A stretch of 25,517 nucleotides of DNA from IMG/VR virus record IMGVR_UViG_3300007522_001016, positions 1 through 25,517 of that record; one strand, 5' to 3'. The notes beneath the pieces were generated by a model, which did not search any database, was not told the origin of the DNA, and saw only the letters and a program-made list of their open reading frames with translations. Below are positions 1 through 7,343 of this stretch, one piece after another. Numbering within the stretch: the stretch's first letter is position 1; every line of letters starts with the position of its first letter. This DNA comes from a virus. The translations under genes were made by a program, and so were the position numbers.

Positions 1-726
1 GACCCTCATGACTAGGGCGCGCTTTAACCACCTGTCGGTGCCATCGTAGCGCGGCTGAAAATCGCTTCTCCCATGAACGGCGGTGTTGTTATCTATAACC
101 AATAAATCGCCAGCGTCGAGTGCTACGGACTGGGTGCTTTTGTTTATGGCGTCAGATAACTCCAGTAACGCGTCTTGAGCATCCGCCCAAAGGCCGGTCA
201 TCAGAGCGCGGTCATACCGTATCGTATATGACCCATTATTCAACCGAGACAAGACGGCAACATCAATCCCGACATCCCCCTCCTGTTTATCCAGCATAAA
301 ACTCTCATCCACGCGCGTCCTGAACCATTTATTTTCTAATATTTTGATTGTTTCAGGGCTTAGTTTTTCAAGAATATCCTCGATGTTCGCATATGTCGTG
401 TGCGCGTTGGGGTCACCGCGCAAACAGAGCAGAAATACATAATCTGGCCTATATGAATGAAAGGCCGTTTCCGTGTGAAGTTCGAGAACGGTCTTAGAGG
501 ACGAAGATATCTGATTGGATTCGTCACGTTTTATCGGGTAGATATTTTGTACAAGGCTCCCGAACTGCTCTTGCACATAGCCCACGGTATTCCCAAATTC
601 CGCAGCGTGCTCCAATAGGCATGCCGTTGCTTCCAGGGTCTTCACGGACGTGTCGTCGTCGGCATACTTTATGGTCGGGGTGCTTGGGATGCGGCCAATA
701 GGTAAATTACGTATAATGCTAATCAT
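1..726 (-). CDS. Fe(II)/2-oxoglutarate oxygenase, asparagine-oxygenase/clavaminate-synthase-like (3' end cut by window)
   Basis: I translated the minus strand from ATG at 724-726; 242 residues are open to the window edge. The metal-binding HxE motif is in LHTETAFH (H84, E86), followed by RPDYVFLLCLRGDP. The distal histidine is in DNNTAVHGR (H218), and DRWLKR supplies the likely 2-oxoglutarate-binding arginine (R232, 14 residues later). This layout matches the TauD/TfdA superfamily and most closely the AsnO/VioC/clavaminate synthase branch, which hydroxylates free or carrier-bound amino acids. Only a few C-terminal residues should be missing. The N-terminal helical part is shorter than in AsnO (about 330 residues), but a stop codon just upstream excludes an earlier start. 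It lies 37 nt downstream of nrdJ on the same strand, so is probably cotranscribed. Family is confident; substrate is unknown. Confidence 0.85.
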   Translation of the reverse strand, partial: MISIIRNLPIGRIPSTPTIKYADDDTSVKTLEATACLLEHAAEFGNTVGYVQEQFGSLVQNIYPIKRDESNQISSSSKTVLELHTETAFHSYRPDYVFLLCLRGDPNAHTTYANIEDILEKLSPETIKILENKWFRTRVDESFMLDKQEGDVGIDVAVLSRLNNGSYTIRYDRALMTGLWADAQDALLELSDAINKSTQSVALDAGDLLVIDNNTAVHGRSDFQPRYDGTDRWLKRALVMRV

Positions 727-763
727 TAGGACAGTCTACACGTCGGCAAGCCGGCACCACCCT

Positions 764-2689
764 TTATTTGATTGGACACGCACCGGTTGCGCAATCATCT
801 AGGTCGATAGAACCCACATATGACCGCTGAACCATCGGGATTGAAGTGTCAATCTTGGAAATCGCCTTTTCATATTCCGCCTGCGTTATCTCTTCATATG
901 GTGGAAGTGAGAAATTGTGGTCCGCATGGAGCAAAAATGATACCGACTTAATACTCTTATCGTAGTTCTTAGATAACCACGCCTTGATGTCCTCAAGTTC
1001 TTCCCTGCGGTAATACACCGTTACGGACACGGCATTGTCGGCCCAATCCGTCTGCATTTTCTTGACCCATTCCAACTGTTCGATTGCCGTCATGTTGGCG
1101 GCCAAGACCGAACCCTCCGGAGACATACACGGAAAATCCACCACGTATCTAGTGTGTTCTTCGCGTCCGTCCAACCCGATATCCCACTGAACCTTATAAC
1201 CACGTTTACGGCAAGCCTCGACTAGCGGGTCAGATGACCCGAAGCGGACCCTGCGAGTGTAGTACTGCGCGTACGCTGGATGAATGCCCGGCGTGACGCC
1301 GGGGAGCAGGGAGAGCGTCCCAGAGGGCTGCACGGTGGTTAAGCGCACGGACACGGGGAATCCATGTATTGCGGAATACTTTTTATCAAAAGCGACAAGA
1401 CCGCTGTACACGGGGTCAAGCCACGTCAGTTTCCCTTCCGTAACTTGGAGTATCCCGGTTATTGATTGCCCGAGCCGCGCATTTTTCTGGACTATCTCCG
1501 TGGTCTTTTTGTATGGGTACGTAAGCCGCGTGATTTGTTTCTGGGCCATATATAGCAACTGAGAGATGTCATGCATCTGTTCTAGTGAATCAACGTTGGG
1601 CAGGAAGATTGTCGCCAGGTTGCAGCTCTCACCATTTCCCAGCGGAATCTCGCCGCACGGATTCATGCCCTCAATAGTGTTGTCCATTTTGGCCTCGCCA
1701 AGCCGTCCAAATTTCCGGGCCAATTTACGATTCATTAATCCGTATGGTTCACCCGAACCATCGTAGCCCTTCCATAATTCGGACTGAATCTCGTCGTATG
1801 AATCTGCAAAAATACTGTTGTTGCTATTGCTGCGCCAGGCCGGGACGGAACCCGTGCCCCAATTCTTTGCGCGAAGAAAAAGAACATCGTCCGGGTCGCC
1901 TATCGCAATCTGTGCGGAGCGACGCGAAGAGCCAGAAACAACAATCCGTCCAATAATGTTACAAATATCAAGAACGTCAATTGAGCGGAGTTTCTTGCCC
2001 TCGCGATTTTGCATCACCGCGCAAATGTCTTTAACCCCATCGATGAGCGCGCCCGGGCCGGATGCAGTGCCGCCGAATGTCTTGAGCGGAGCGCCGTATT
2101 CGCGAATTAGAATTGTTGAATAGGTGAATGACCTGCCGGTGTAGAAATATGACTTTAGAACTGCATGAAGTAGGCGCTTCCATCCCTGACGGGAATCCGG
2201 AACGATAATGTCGGCATCATTACTGCGCTCGTTGGTGATGGTGATGCCTGGAATAACTTTTGGCAAATCGTGAATTTTTGAACGCTCCACAGAGAAACCG
2301 ACACCCCCGCCGAGCATCAGATATTCAAAAAGTAGTTCAAAATCCGCAATGGCTTCAATGTCTACCCAGTAGCAATTATTTAACGATGTGCCGTTCATCT
2401 GTTGCACCAATGGCGTGCCGAGCTGCCACAACGAACGACCAGCAAACGAACAACGCAGATTAAACATATGGTCGAATAGTCGCTCGGCCTCGTCCTGTGT
2501 GTATGGCACGCCGATATCAATAGCTCCGTTTATAACTCTGTGCAAAGTCTCGGGCCACGTCTCAAGGTCGTCGTTTTCTTTGCGCCGTGAATATGTGCGC
2601 AAATAAACTATTTCCCCGAGCCCACCAAAACCCCACGGAATTGTCTTTTGGGAATAACCGTCTACAAATTCTTTCTCAATGCGGGCCAT
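764..2689 (-). CDS. nrdJ: Adenosylcobalamin-dependent (class II) ribonucleotide reductase
   Basis: This 641-residue enzyme reduces ribonucleotides to deoxyribonucleotides using coenzyme B12, so it works with or without oxygen. The NPCGEIPL loop gives N343, C345 (thiyl radical cysteine) and E347. C106 (NNCYW) and C356 (GESCNL) are the reducible pair, and the tail has CATGACPIK with C633 and C638 for re-reduction. The C345-C356 spacing equals that of the Lactobacillus leichmannii enzyme (C408-C419), the monomeric triphosphate reductase. That enzyme is 739 residues, so this is a compact version. AGGA lies 6 nt upstream of the ATG. It is third of four minus-strand genes; an 84-nt gap before it holds a promoter-like inverted repeat. 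The role would be dNTP supply for phage replication. Confidence 0.96.
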   Translation of the reverse strand: MARIEKEFVDGYSQKTIPWGFGGLGEIVYLRTYSRRKENDDLETWPETLHRVINGAIDIGVPYTQDEAERLFDHMFNLRCSFAGRSLWQLGTPLVQQMNGTSLNNCYWVDIEAIADFELLFEYLMLGGGVGFSVERSKIHDLPKVIPGITITNERSNDADIIVPDSRQGWKRLLHAVLKSYFYTGRSFTYSTILIREYGAPLKTFGGTASGPGALIDGVKDICAVMQNREGKKLRSIDVLDICNIIGRIVVSGSSRRSAQIAIGDPDDVLFLRAKNWGTGSVPAWRSNSNNSIFADSYDEIQSELWKGYDGSGEPYGLMNRKLARKFGRLGEAKMDNTIEGMNPCGEIPLGNGESCNLATIFLPNVDSLEQMHDISQLLYMAQKQITRLTYPYKKTTEIVQKNARLGQSITGILQVTEGKLTWLDPVYSGLVAFDKKYSAIHGFPVSVRLTTVQPSGTLSLLPGVTPGIHPAYAQYYTRRVRFGSSDPLVEACRKRGYKVQWDIGLDGREEHTRYVVDFPCMSPEGSVLAANMTAIEQLEWVKKMQTDWADNAVSVTVYYRREELEDIKAWLSKNYDKSIKSVSFLLHADHNFSLPPYEEITQAEYEKAISKIDTSIPMVQRSYVGSIDLDDCATGACPIK

Positions 2690-2722
2690 GTGTAATCCTA
2701 ATTATGTAAGAGGGACAGTGTG

Positions 2723-2748
2723 ACTATTTTACTCTACTGCCAAATAGT
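2723..2748 (-). promoter_or_regulatory. Candidate nrdJ promoter/operator: -10 inside an inverted repeat
   Basis: On the minus strand a good -10 hexamer, TAAAAT (2726-2731), lies about 36 nt upstream of the nrdJ start. It is inside an inverted repeat with 7-bp arms ACTATTT (2723-2729) and AAATAGT (2742-2748). No convincing -35 is visible. An operator overlapping the -10 is an inference. Confidence 0.4.
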
Positions 2749-2773
2749 GAAACGGTCTAAAATTATATGAATT

Positions 2774-3109
2774 TTATTCTTTGACCAGCCCGGCCCGTAT
2801 CGCCTCGGACATCTCTAACACTTTTCCGCGCGGATACAGCAAAACTCTTATTTTGTTGAAAGGGGTTACTTGCCGCTCTTCATAAATATCTTCTTCCACA
2901 TAAAACGTTTGGAGTGACAAAAGTGACGTTATTGTTAACGTCTCCCCAATAATGCCAGTTGGGGGTTTCCCTCCGTCACTACAGTCCCCTGTCGGATGAC
3001 CGCAAACCGGACAGGGCGACCTGTCTACCGTGCTGATGAATACGTTATCGAATAGATGGCGTCGTCCGCCGCGCTCGGGTGCGGAGTTTTCATAAAAATA
3101 TTCACCCAT
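2774..3109 (-). CDS. Unknown protein with a short Cys/His cluster
   Basis: This 111-residue protein is not one I recognise. Residues 33-43 (CPVCGHPTGDC) place C33, C36, H38 and C43 together and could bind zinc. The second half is a mix of beta-like and charged segments with no further motif. The start at 3109 has no Shine-Dalgarno sequence, but a perfect TATAAT sits 5 nt upstream, which suggests a leaderless message beginning at or near the ATG. It lies 17 nt after the preceding minus-strand gene and 84 nt before nrdJ, so it may be read both from its own promoter and from the upstream one. Confidence 0.75.
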   Translation of the reverse strand: MGEYFYENSAPERGGRRHLFDNVFISTVDRSPCPVCGHPTGDCSDGGKPPTGIIGETLTITSLLSLQTFYVEEDIYEERQVTPFNKIRVLLYPRGKVLEMSEAIRAGLVKE

Positions 3110-3114
3110 GGCAC

Positions 3115-3120
3115 ATTATA
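3115..3120 (-). promoter_or_regulatory. -10 element TATAAT for a leaderless start at 3109
   Basis: A consensus TATAAT on the minus strand ends 5 nt before the ATG at 3109, and no ribosome binding site lies between them. No TTGACA-like -35 is seen at 16-18 nt. A transcript from it would start at or next to the first codon. Confidence 0.5.
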
Positions 3121-3126
3121 TAATAA

Positions 3127-3774
3127 CTAAGCTACGTCTTCTGCGTAGAACCCATTAATTCTCATCAAACGTCTAAGTTCGTCGAACGCCTCGGGCGGGA
3201 GGTCGTCAACAATCTTTCTCGTCAACTGTTTTCTTAACATTTCGGGAAACTGGGCATTTCTGAATTTTTCTTGTCCTCCGCCGGGGTAGATAAGCATGTC
3301 CCCCCACGCGATATTCCTACCAATTTCATACGAGTAAGGGACCGCCACCGTGGTCAGCGGTATTGACCCGCCACGGCCTACTGCCTCCGCCGCATTCGCA
3401 TGGGCGACGGTGATGCATTCCCTGACGGATGCCGATGGGTCCAAAAAAGCCTTAGATAGCTCTATGTTGCCGGTTTTGTCAGCGTCCATAGAGCAGTATC
3501 CCTCCGCGACCATGGTTATCGAAGTTACTTGCCAGTAACGCCTTAATACCGAACACAGTTCAGTAGACTTCATAAGCCTCTTCTTGATGGATAGGCTCAT
3601 GTCCTTGCGCGACATTTGACAGATGATTGTTAAATTATCATTCCTCCACCCAAAAAAATTAAAAGTCAGGTCTTCGCCAATCCCGAATTCTTTGACGCTA
3701 TTTACTTTTGCTAATTGGGCCGCGGTGACCGCTAGCGCTATTTTACTGAAATCGTCGTCGTATGAACCGTCCAT
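3127..3774 (-). CDS. Unknown 215-residue protein
   Basis: I do not recognise this protein. It is soluble in composition, with no signal peptide or membrane segment. Its middle (residues about 90-160) contains an alternating hydrophobic stretch, a Gly-rich VGRGG and then VAVPYSYEIGRNIAWGDML. It ends in a Leu/Arg-rich helical segment (about 175-205). Cysteines are scattered without a metal-site pattern. It is the first gene of the leftward unit that continues to nrdJ and the oxygenase. There is no Shine-Dalgarno site; TAGTCT lies 8 nt upstream of the ATG, in the leaderless pattern seen elsewhere here. The long open frame and operon position make it a real gene. Confidence 0.75.
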   Translation of the reverse strand: MDGSYDDDFSKIALAVTAAQLAKVNSVKEFGIGEDLTFNFFGWRNDNLTIICQMSRKDMSLSIKKRLMKSTELCSVLRRYWQVTSITMVAEGYCSMDADKTGNIELSKAFLDPSASVRECITVAHANAAEAVGRGGSIPLTTVAVPYSYEIGRNIAWGDMLIYPGGGQEKFRNAQFPEMLRKQLTRKIVDDLPPEAFDELRRLMRINGFYAEDVA

Positions 3775-3782
3775 GAATGACC

Positions 3783-3788
3783 AGACTA
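3783..3788 (-). promoter_or_regulatory. Possible -10 (TAGTCT) for a leaderless start at 3774
   Basis: TAGTCT fits the TANNNT pattern and ends 8 nt before the ATG on the minus strand. No ribosome binding site and no clear -35 are seen. It is supported mainly by the same arrangement at other unit starts in this window. Confidence 0.35.
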
Positions 3789-3862
3789 CGCCTTATCGGT
3801 GGCGGCTAGGGGAACCCACTTGTTGGGCTGCATAGTTCCGCCTCTGAGTAGCGAGGTTAGAG

Positions 3863-3868
3863 TAGCGT
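3863..3868 (+). promoter_or_regulatory. Possible -10 (TAGCGT) for a leaderless start at 3877
   Basis: TAGCGT lies 8 nt before the ATG of the H1-like gene, which has no Shine-Dalgarno sequence. With the site at 3783-3788 it forms a divergent promoter region of about 100 bp between the leftward nrdJ unit and the rightward replication unit. Confidence 0.35.
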
Positions 3869-3876
3869 ATTAGCCC

Positions 3877-4128
3877 ATGACAACAAAACCAAGTAAACCA
3901 AAAGCAAAAACCAGTGCCCAAAAGACTCCCGCTAAGAAAGTCCCGGCCAAAAAGGCTCCAGCGAAAAAAGCTGTGAAGTTGGCTGCAAAGCCGGCCGCGA
4001 AGAAAGTCAGCGCAACAGTCTCGCCCGCTTTGCCCGATGCTTCTCGGGGCGCATGGGCTAAAATCGAGCGCTCTGAAATAAAAAGAGAAAACTGGGTGAA
4101 GCGATTTTTTAAAAGCTTGTCGCAGTAA
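3877..4128 (+). CDS. Lys/Ala/Pro-rich histone H1-like DNA-binding protein
   Basis: This 83-residue protein has residues 1-45 made almost only of Lys, Ala, Pro and Val, with repeated PAKK units (KTPAKKVPAKKAPAKKAVK). This resembles the tail of histone H1 and the low-complexity arms of actinobacterial HupB/Lsr2-associated proteins. The C-terminal part (RGAWAKIERSEIKRENWVKRFFKSL) is a basic amphipathic segment. Such tails bind DNA non-specifically, so compaction of phage or host DNA is a reasonable inference. It is the first gene of the rightward block, with no Shine-Dalgarno site and a possible leaderless start. A short hairpin (GCCCT / AGGGC, 4129-4147) follows the stop. Overlapping frames on the other strand are shadows caused by the biased composition. 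Confidence 0.8.
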   Translation: MTTKPSKPKAKTSAQKTPAKKVPAKKAPAKKAVKLAAKPAAKKVSATVSPALPDASRGAWAKIERSEIKRENWVKRFFKSLSQ

Positions 4129-4161
4129 GCCCTCGCAACACAGGGCGTTAAGGCGCGAAAC

Positions 4162-4581
4162 GTGACAACCGAACGTAGGCAGGCGCCTCGTCGCGTAATC
4201 ACGTCCATCAGTCGCGAGGGGGCATGGGGAAAGGTGCGTTATCATCACCTACTTTCCTGCGGGCACACGGAGATTCGCCCGAGGGCGGCTACAGTGTCAA
4301 GGCTCGCGTGCGCATGGTGCTTTCGGGCCGCAGAAAAAAATGCAGAAATGTCGGCCCTGCGTGCTGGCGCTAATCTCGTTTATGTAGACTTTGACGCACG
4401 CTCGGCAAACGAAGAAATTTTAATTAGCAAATCAAAAGCAGCGCTCGCTGCCCGTTTCGCAATTCCTCTGGATGCGGTCGACATCGCCGTTTCTGACGTG
4501 AACGGAAATCTTGTAATAAAATACGCTTCGATATTCCTTTCTGCCCAAGACATAGATAGGCTTATCTCTCCGCAGAACTAA
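4162..4581 (+). CDS. Unknown protein with an N-terminal zinc-finger-like motif
   Basis: This 139-residue protein starts with GTG at 4162, with AAGG 8-9 nt upstream. C33, H35, C50 and C53 (CGH followed by CAWC) form a plausible small zinc site after a basic N-terminus. A predicted helical segment rich in Ala follows (about 54-75), then a C-terminal region (about 75-135) of alternating hydrophobic residues. I know no family match. It lies 14 nt upstream of the WhiB gene on the same strand, so a regulatory or nucleic-acid-binding role is possible but unproven. Confidence 0.72.
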   Translation: MTTERRQAPRRVITSISREGAWGKVRYHHLLSCGHTEIRPRAATVSRLACAWCFRAAEKNAEMSALRAGANLVYVDFDARSANEEILISKSKAALAARFAIPLDAVDIAVSDVNGNLVIKYASIFLSAQDIDRLISPQN

Positions 4582-4595
4582 CTCAGAGGAGAGCA

Positions 4596-4970
4596 ATGGA
4601 CGATTTTAGCAATCCTCCGAAAAACGGAAACTGCCTCGGGCTCGATACCAACATGTGGTACCCCGGTTTAAAACAGGGTGCAAGCAAAACTGAATACAGG
4701 GCTTACGTAGACAAGATGAAAATAGCTATTTCTATTTGCGAACAATGCGTCGTCAAAATTGAATGCCTTGAGTATTCCTTGCGCCATGAGCCCCACGGAA
4801 TATGGGGCGGCAAAACTGAGTCCGAACGCGCCAATTTACGATACGTAAATAAGGTGCCCCTATCGCGAGACGGTAGAGTTTTTTTTGCAGGAGTAGGGAC
4901 CCGCTCTGCCGATGGCCGCGCCTATTATCGTCCACGTTCACGAATATTGCCGAGTGCATCAAATGAATAA
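4596..4970 (+). CDS. whiB: WhiB-family iron-sulfur transcription regulator
   Basis: This 124-residue protein has the four cysteines that bind a [4Fe-4S] cluster in WhiB proteins, C13 and C48-x2-C51-x5-C57. They are followed by the diagnostic turn GIWGG (68-72) and a basic segment (KTESERANLR). WhiB proteins bind the main sigma factor and adjust transcription; phage copies (for example TM4 WhiB) can interfere with host WhiB2 and cell division. A strong ribosome binding site (AGAGGAGAG) precedes the ATG. The C-terminal tail beyond residue 85 is longer than the minimal domain and is basic. Its 3' end overlaps the primase start. This gene is the best host indicator in the window. Confidence 0.95.
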   Translation: MDDFSNPPKNGNCLGLDTNMWYPGLKQGASKTEYRAYVDKMKIAISICEQCVVKIECLEYSLRHEPHGIWGGKTESERANLRYVNKVPLSRDGRVFFAGVGTRSADGRAYYRPRSRILPSASNE

Positions 4971-6714
4971 ACCTCCTGGCGATATAGCCCATAACTTTCT
5001 TTCCAAGTTGAGCGGAGTAAGACAAACGGGCTCTGGTTGGCAGGCGCAGTGCCCGTGTAGGGATGACGACAGAAACCCGTCGTTATCTATCGGGGAAGGG
5101 CAAGACGGAAAAGTTTTAGTGACATGCCATAGGGGCGGTGGGTGCAACGTCGAGCAAATTTGTTTTGCTGTCGGAATGAAAGTTTCAGACCTAATGCCCC
5201 CATCGATAGATTTTGTAAAACCAAAAGACAAACCAACCCTCGTTAAAACATATGACTTTGTTGATGAAAACGGAGTACTTCTATTTCAAAAATTAAGATA
5301 CCTAAACAGCGACGGCACGAAAACATTCAAACAGCGGAAACCTGGCCCCACGCACGGGGAGTGGGTCTATTCATTAGGCGACACCCCGAAAGTTCTATAC
5401 AACCTTCCAGCGGTACTAGCCGCACGAGCGAGCGGCACGTCGATTTGGGTCGTTGAGGGGGAGAAAGATGCGGATACCCTAACGGCCCTTGGTTTCTGCG
5501 CCACGACCATGCCGGGCGGAGCTGGGAAATGGCTAGACATACATACTGCCGCTCTCGCCGGCGCAGTCGTCGACATAATCTCGGATAATGACCTACCTGG
5601 ACGCGGACACGCCCTCAAGGTACTCGCGGCACTGACCGGAGCGGGCTGCGATGCGCAGGTGTGGGTTTCCGAAACACACAAAGATATCACCGACCATTTA
5701 TCGGCAGGCAAGACAATTGATAATCTGATTGCGCTAGAAGAGTTACCTGAAATATTTCCACAAAGCGACCATACTCCTATCGCGGATGCACCACGACCAG
5801 GGACCGATGACGCGAAGGACGCACTCTTGGCGCGTGTCCAACAAATCCTAGACAGGGATGACCTAGATACAAACTTAAAAATCGCCAAAGCGTCATTAAT
5901 TTTATCATCGTCTCCATCTACAAACGTGTTGGACCCGGGCCGACTTGTACAGTGGAACGATTTATTTAATGAAGAATTCGACGACTCCTACGATTGGGTC
6001 ATTCCTGGGCTACTAGAACGCGGCGAGCGTGTCATCGTTGTCGCAGTAGAGGGGCTAGGCAAGAGCATGCTTGCTAGACAGATGGCCATTCTTCCGTCTG
6101 CTGGTCTTCATCCATTTACGTACATGCCAATGAGACCAGTGCGCACTTTGTTGATAGACCTTGAAAACCCTGAGCGGATAATTCGTAGGACATCCAGAAA
6201 TATCGAAATACAAGCGATGCGCCGCGGAAACGTAGCACGTTTGGACGGTCATATTTTGGTCAAGCCATCAGGACTTAACCTTATGACGGCAAGCGATAGA
6301 GCTCTCTTGGAAGATGCCGTTGAGCGTACAAAACCCGAAATATTGTTAATTGGACCATTGTACAAAGCCTTCATTGACCCCGGGGGACGCACATCCGAAT
6401 CCATCGCTGTCGAGATTGCTAAATATCTAGACACAATTAGAATCGGATTCAATTGCGCACTCTGGATAGAGGCGCACGCTCCCCTGGGGAGCAGCATGAC
6501 GAGCCGTGACCTTCGCCCATTCGGTTCGGCGGTCTGGTCACGTTGGCCCGAGTTCGGGATTTCCTTGCAACCGGACCCCACAACGAACGACCCATTCGTT
6601 TATGACGTGAAACATTTTCGAGGTGCTCGTGATGAACGTCAGTGGCCGACGAAAATCCGCCGTGGGAAAGTGTTCCCTTTCGAGGCAATGGAATTCGCTA
6701 AGATAGGTCCATGA
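4963..6714 (+). CDS. Bifunctional primase-helicase (zinc finger, TOPRIM, RecA-like ATPase)
   Basis: The protein is 583 residues from ATG 4963, which overlaps the WhiB stop by 8 nt; an in-frame ATG at 4912 would add 17 residues but has a poorer context. Residues 26-65 form a CHC2-type primase zinc finger with ligands C30, C32, C55 and C61 (CPCRDDDRNPS... VTCHRGGGC); a cysteine replaces the usual histidine. TOPRIM follows: VVEGEKDADT (163-172, catalytic Glu) and IISDND (205-210). Residues about 345-560 are a RecA/RepA-like helicase with Walker A AVEGLGKS (361-368) and Walker B RTLLIDLEN (394-402). It would prime and unwind DNA at the phage fork. It is translationally coupled to both neighbours (ATGA overlap at 6711-6714). 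Confidence 0.93.
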   Translation: MNKPPGDIAHNFLSKLSGVRQTGSGWQAQCPCRDDDRNPSLSIGEGQDGKVLVTCHRGGGCNVEQICFAVGMKVSDLMPPSIDFVKPKDKPTLVKTYDFVDENGVLLFQKLRYLNSDGTKTFKQRKPGPTHGEWVYSLGDTPKVLYNLPAVLAARASGTSIWVVEGEKDADTLTALGFCATTMPGGAGKWLDIHTAALAGAVVDIISDNDLPGRGHALKVLAALTGAGCDAQVWVSETHKDITDHLSAGKTIDNLIALEELPEIFPQSDHTPIADAPRPGTDDAKDALLARVQQILDRDDLDTNLKIAKASLILSSSPSTNVLDPGRLVQWNDLFNEEFDDSYDWVIPGLLERGERVIVVAVEGLGKSMLARQMAILPSAGLHPFTYMPMRPVRTLLIDLENPERIIRRTSRNIEIQAMRRGNVARLDGHILVKPSGLNLMTASDRALLEDAVERTKPEILLIGPLYKAFIDPGGRTSESIAVEIAKYLDTIRIGFNCALWIEAHAPLGSSMTSRDLRPFGSAVWSRWPEFGISLQPDPTTNDPFVYDVKHFRGARDERQWPTKIRRGKVFPFEAMEFAKIGP

Positions 6715-7343
6715 GTGACGAAAAAAACAACAGGGGGTTAACCCGTGAATTCCTCAGCGAGCGAGACACGCGTATTTTCAAACTCCGACAAGCCGGCACG
6801 TCGAATTCGGAGATTGCTAGACGTTTTGCGATTTCGACGAGTGCCGTATCAAAAGCGGTTCAGCGACAACTAGAAAAACTTAACCGCGAGGCCCTGCTGG
6901 CTTACCCGGAGGTACTACGCCTTGAGCTAGAACGTCTCGATAATCTTCAGCAGGCCATATGGCCCCTTACTCAACACCGCAGGCAGGTACTAGATGACGG
7001 CACGGAAATAGCGGTTGAGCCAGATTTAAAAGCGATTCAACAGGTTTTGTCCATCATGGACCGGCGCACTAAACTCCTTGGAATGGACCAGACAAATATC
7101 AGTGTTCAGGTGAATGCGGCGCAAAAGCCCAACGAGGCCATACGGGCGACCCTTGCCGGCGGAAGTACCGCCATCGCCGACGCCAACAGGTTCGACCCCG
7201 AATCGGAGGCTCGTCAATTATTGGCGCTTATGGGCGCTTCGGGTGTTTTGCCTGAAAATATGGTGCGTCAAATGCTCGGCGAGGGGGACATAGTAGATGC
7301 CGAAATAGTAGTTACCGATGAGTTAGAATCTGGTGATGACTGA
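6711..7343 (+). CDS. Helix-turn-helix protein, possible terminase small subunit
   Basis: This 210-residue protein has an HTH at about residues 20-52 (RIFKLRQAGTSNSEIARRFA, then ISTSAVSKAV), close to phage small-terminase and sigma-region-4-like HTHs. A long helical region follows (about 53-125: LRLELERLDNLQQAIW... QVLSIMDRRTKLLGMD); that ending is common in small terminase subunits of actinophages. The C-terminal part is Ala/Gly-rich and ends in an acidic tail. Its start overlaps the primase stop (ATGA). Small terminase recognises the packaging site, but the large subunit is not next to it here, so a transcription-factor role is equally possible. HTH is confident; terminase identity is tentative. 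Confidence 0.8.
   Translation: MSDEKNNRGLTREFLSERDTRIFKLRQAGTSNSEIARRFAISTSAVSKAVQRQLEKLNREALLAYPEVLRLELERLDNLQQAIWPLTQHRRQVLDDGTEIAVEPDLKAIQQVLSIMDRRTKLLGMDQTNISVQVNAAQKPNEAIRATLAGGSTAIADANRFDPESEARQLLALMGASGVLPENMVRQMLGEGDIVDAEIVVTDELESGDD

Noticed and set aside
2690-2773. Cobalamin riboswitch upstream of the B12-dependent reductase
   Set aside because: The gap is only 84 nt and shows no B12-box-like element; only a small inverted repeat is present.
3793-4248. Minus-strand frame over the H1-like gene (Phe/Leu-rich)
   Set aside because: It is a mirror of the Lys/Ala codon bias on the plus strand; the product has no start signal and spans two good plus-strand genes.
4912-4962. Earlier ATG for the primase-helicase
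   Set aside because: It would overlap the WhiB gene by 59 nt, and the added residues are not part of the zinc finger; it is kept only as an alternative.
5367-5888. 173-residue minus-strand frame inside the primase gene
   Set aside because: It overlaps the conserved TOPRIM coding region entirely and is Ser/Ala-rich as expected for a shadow.
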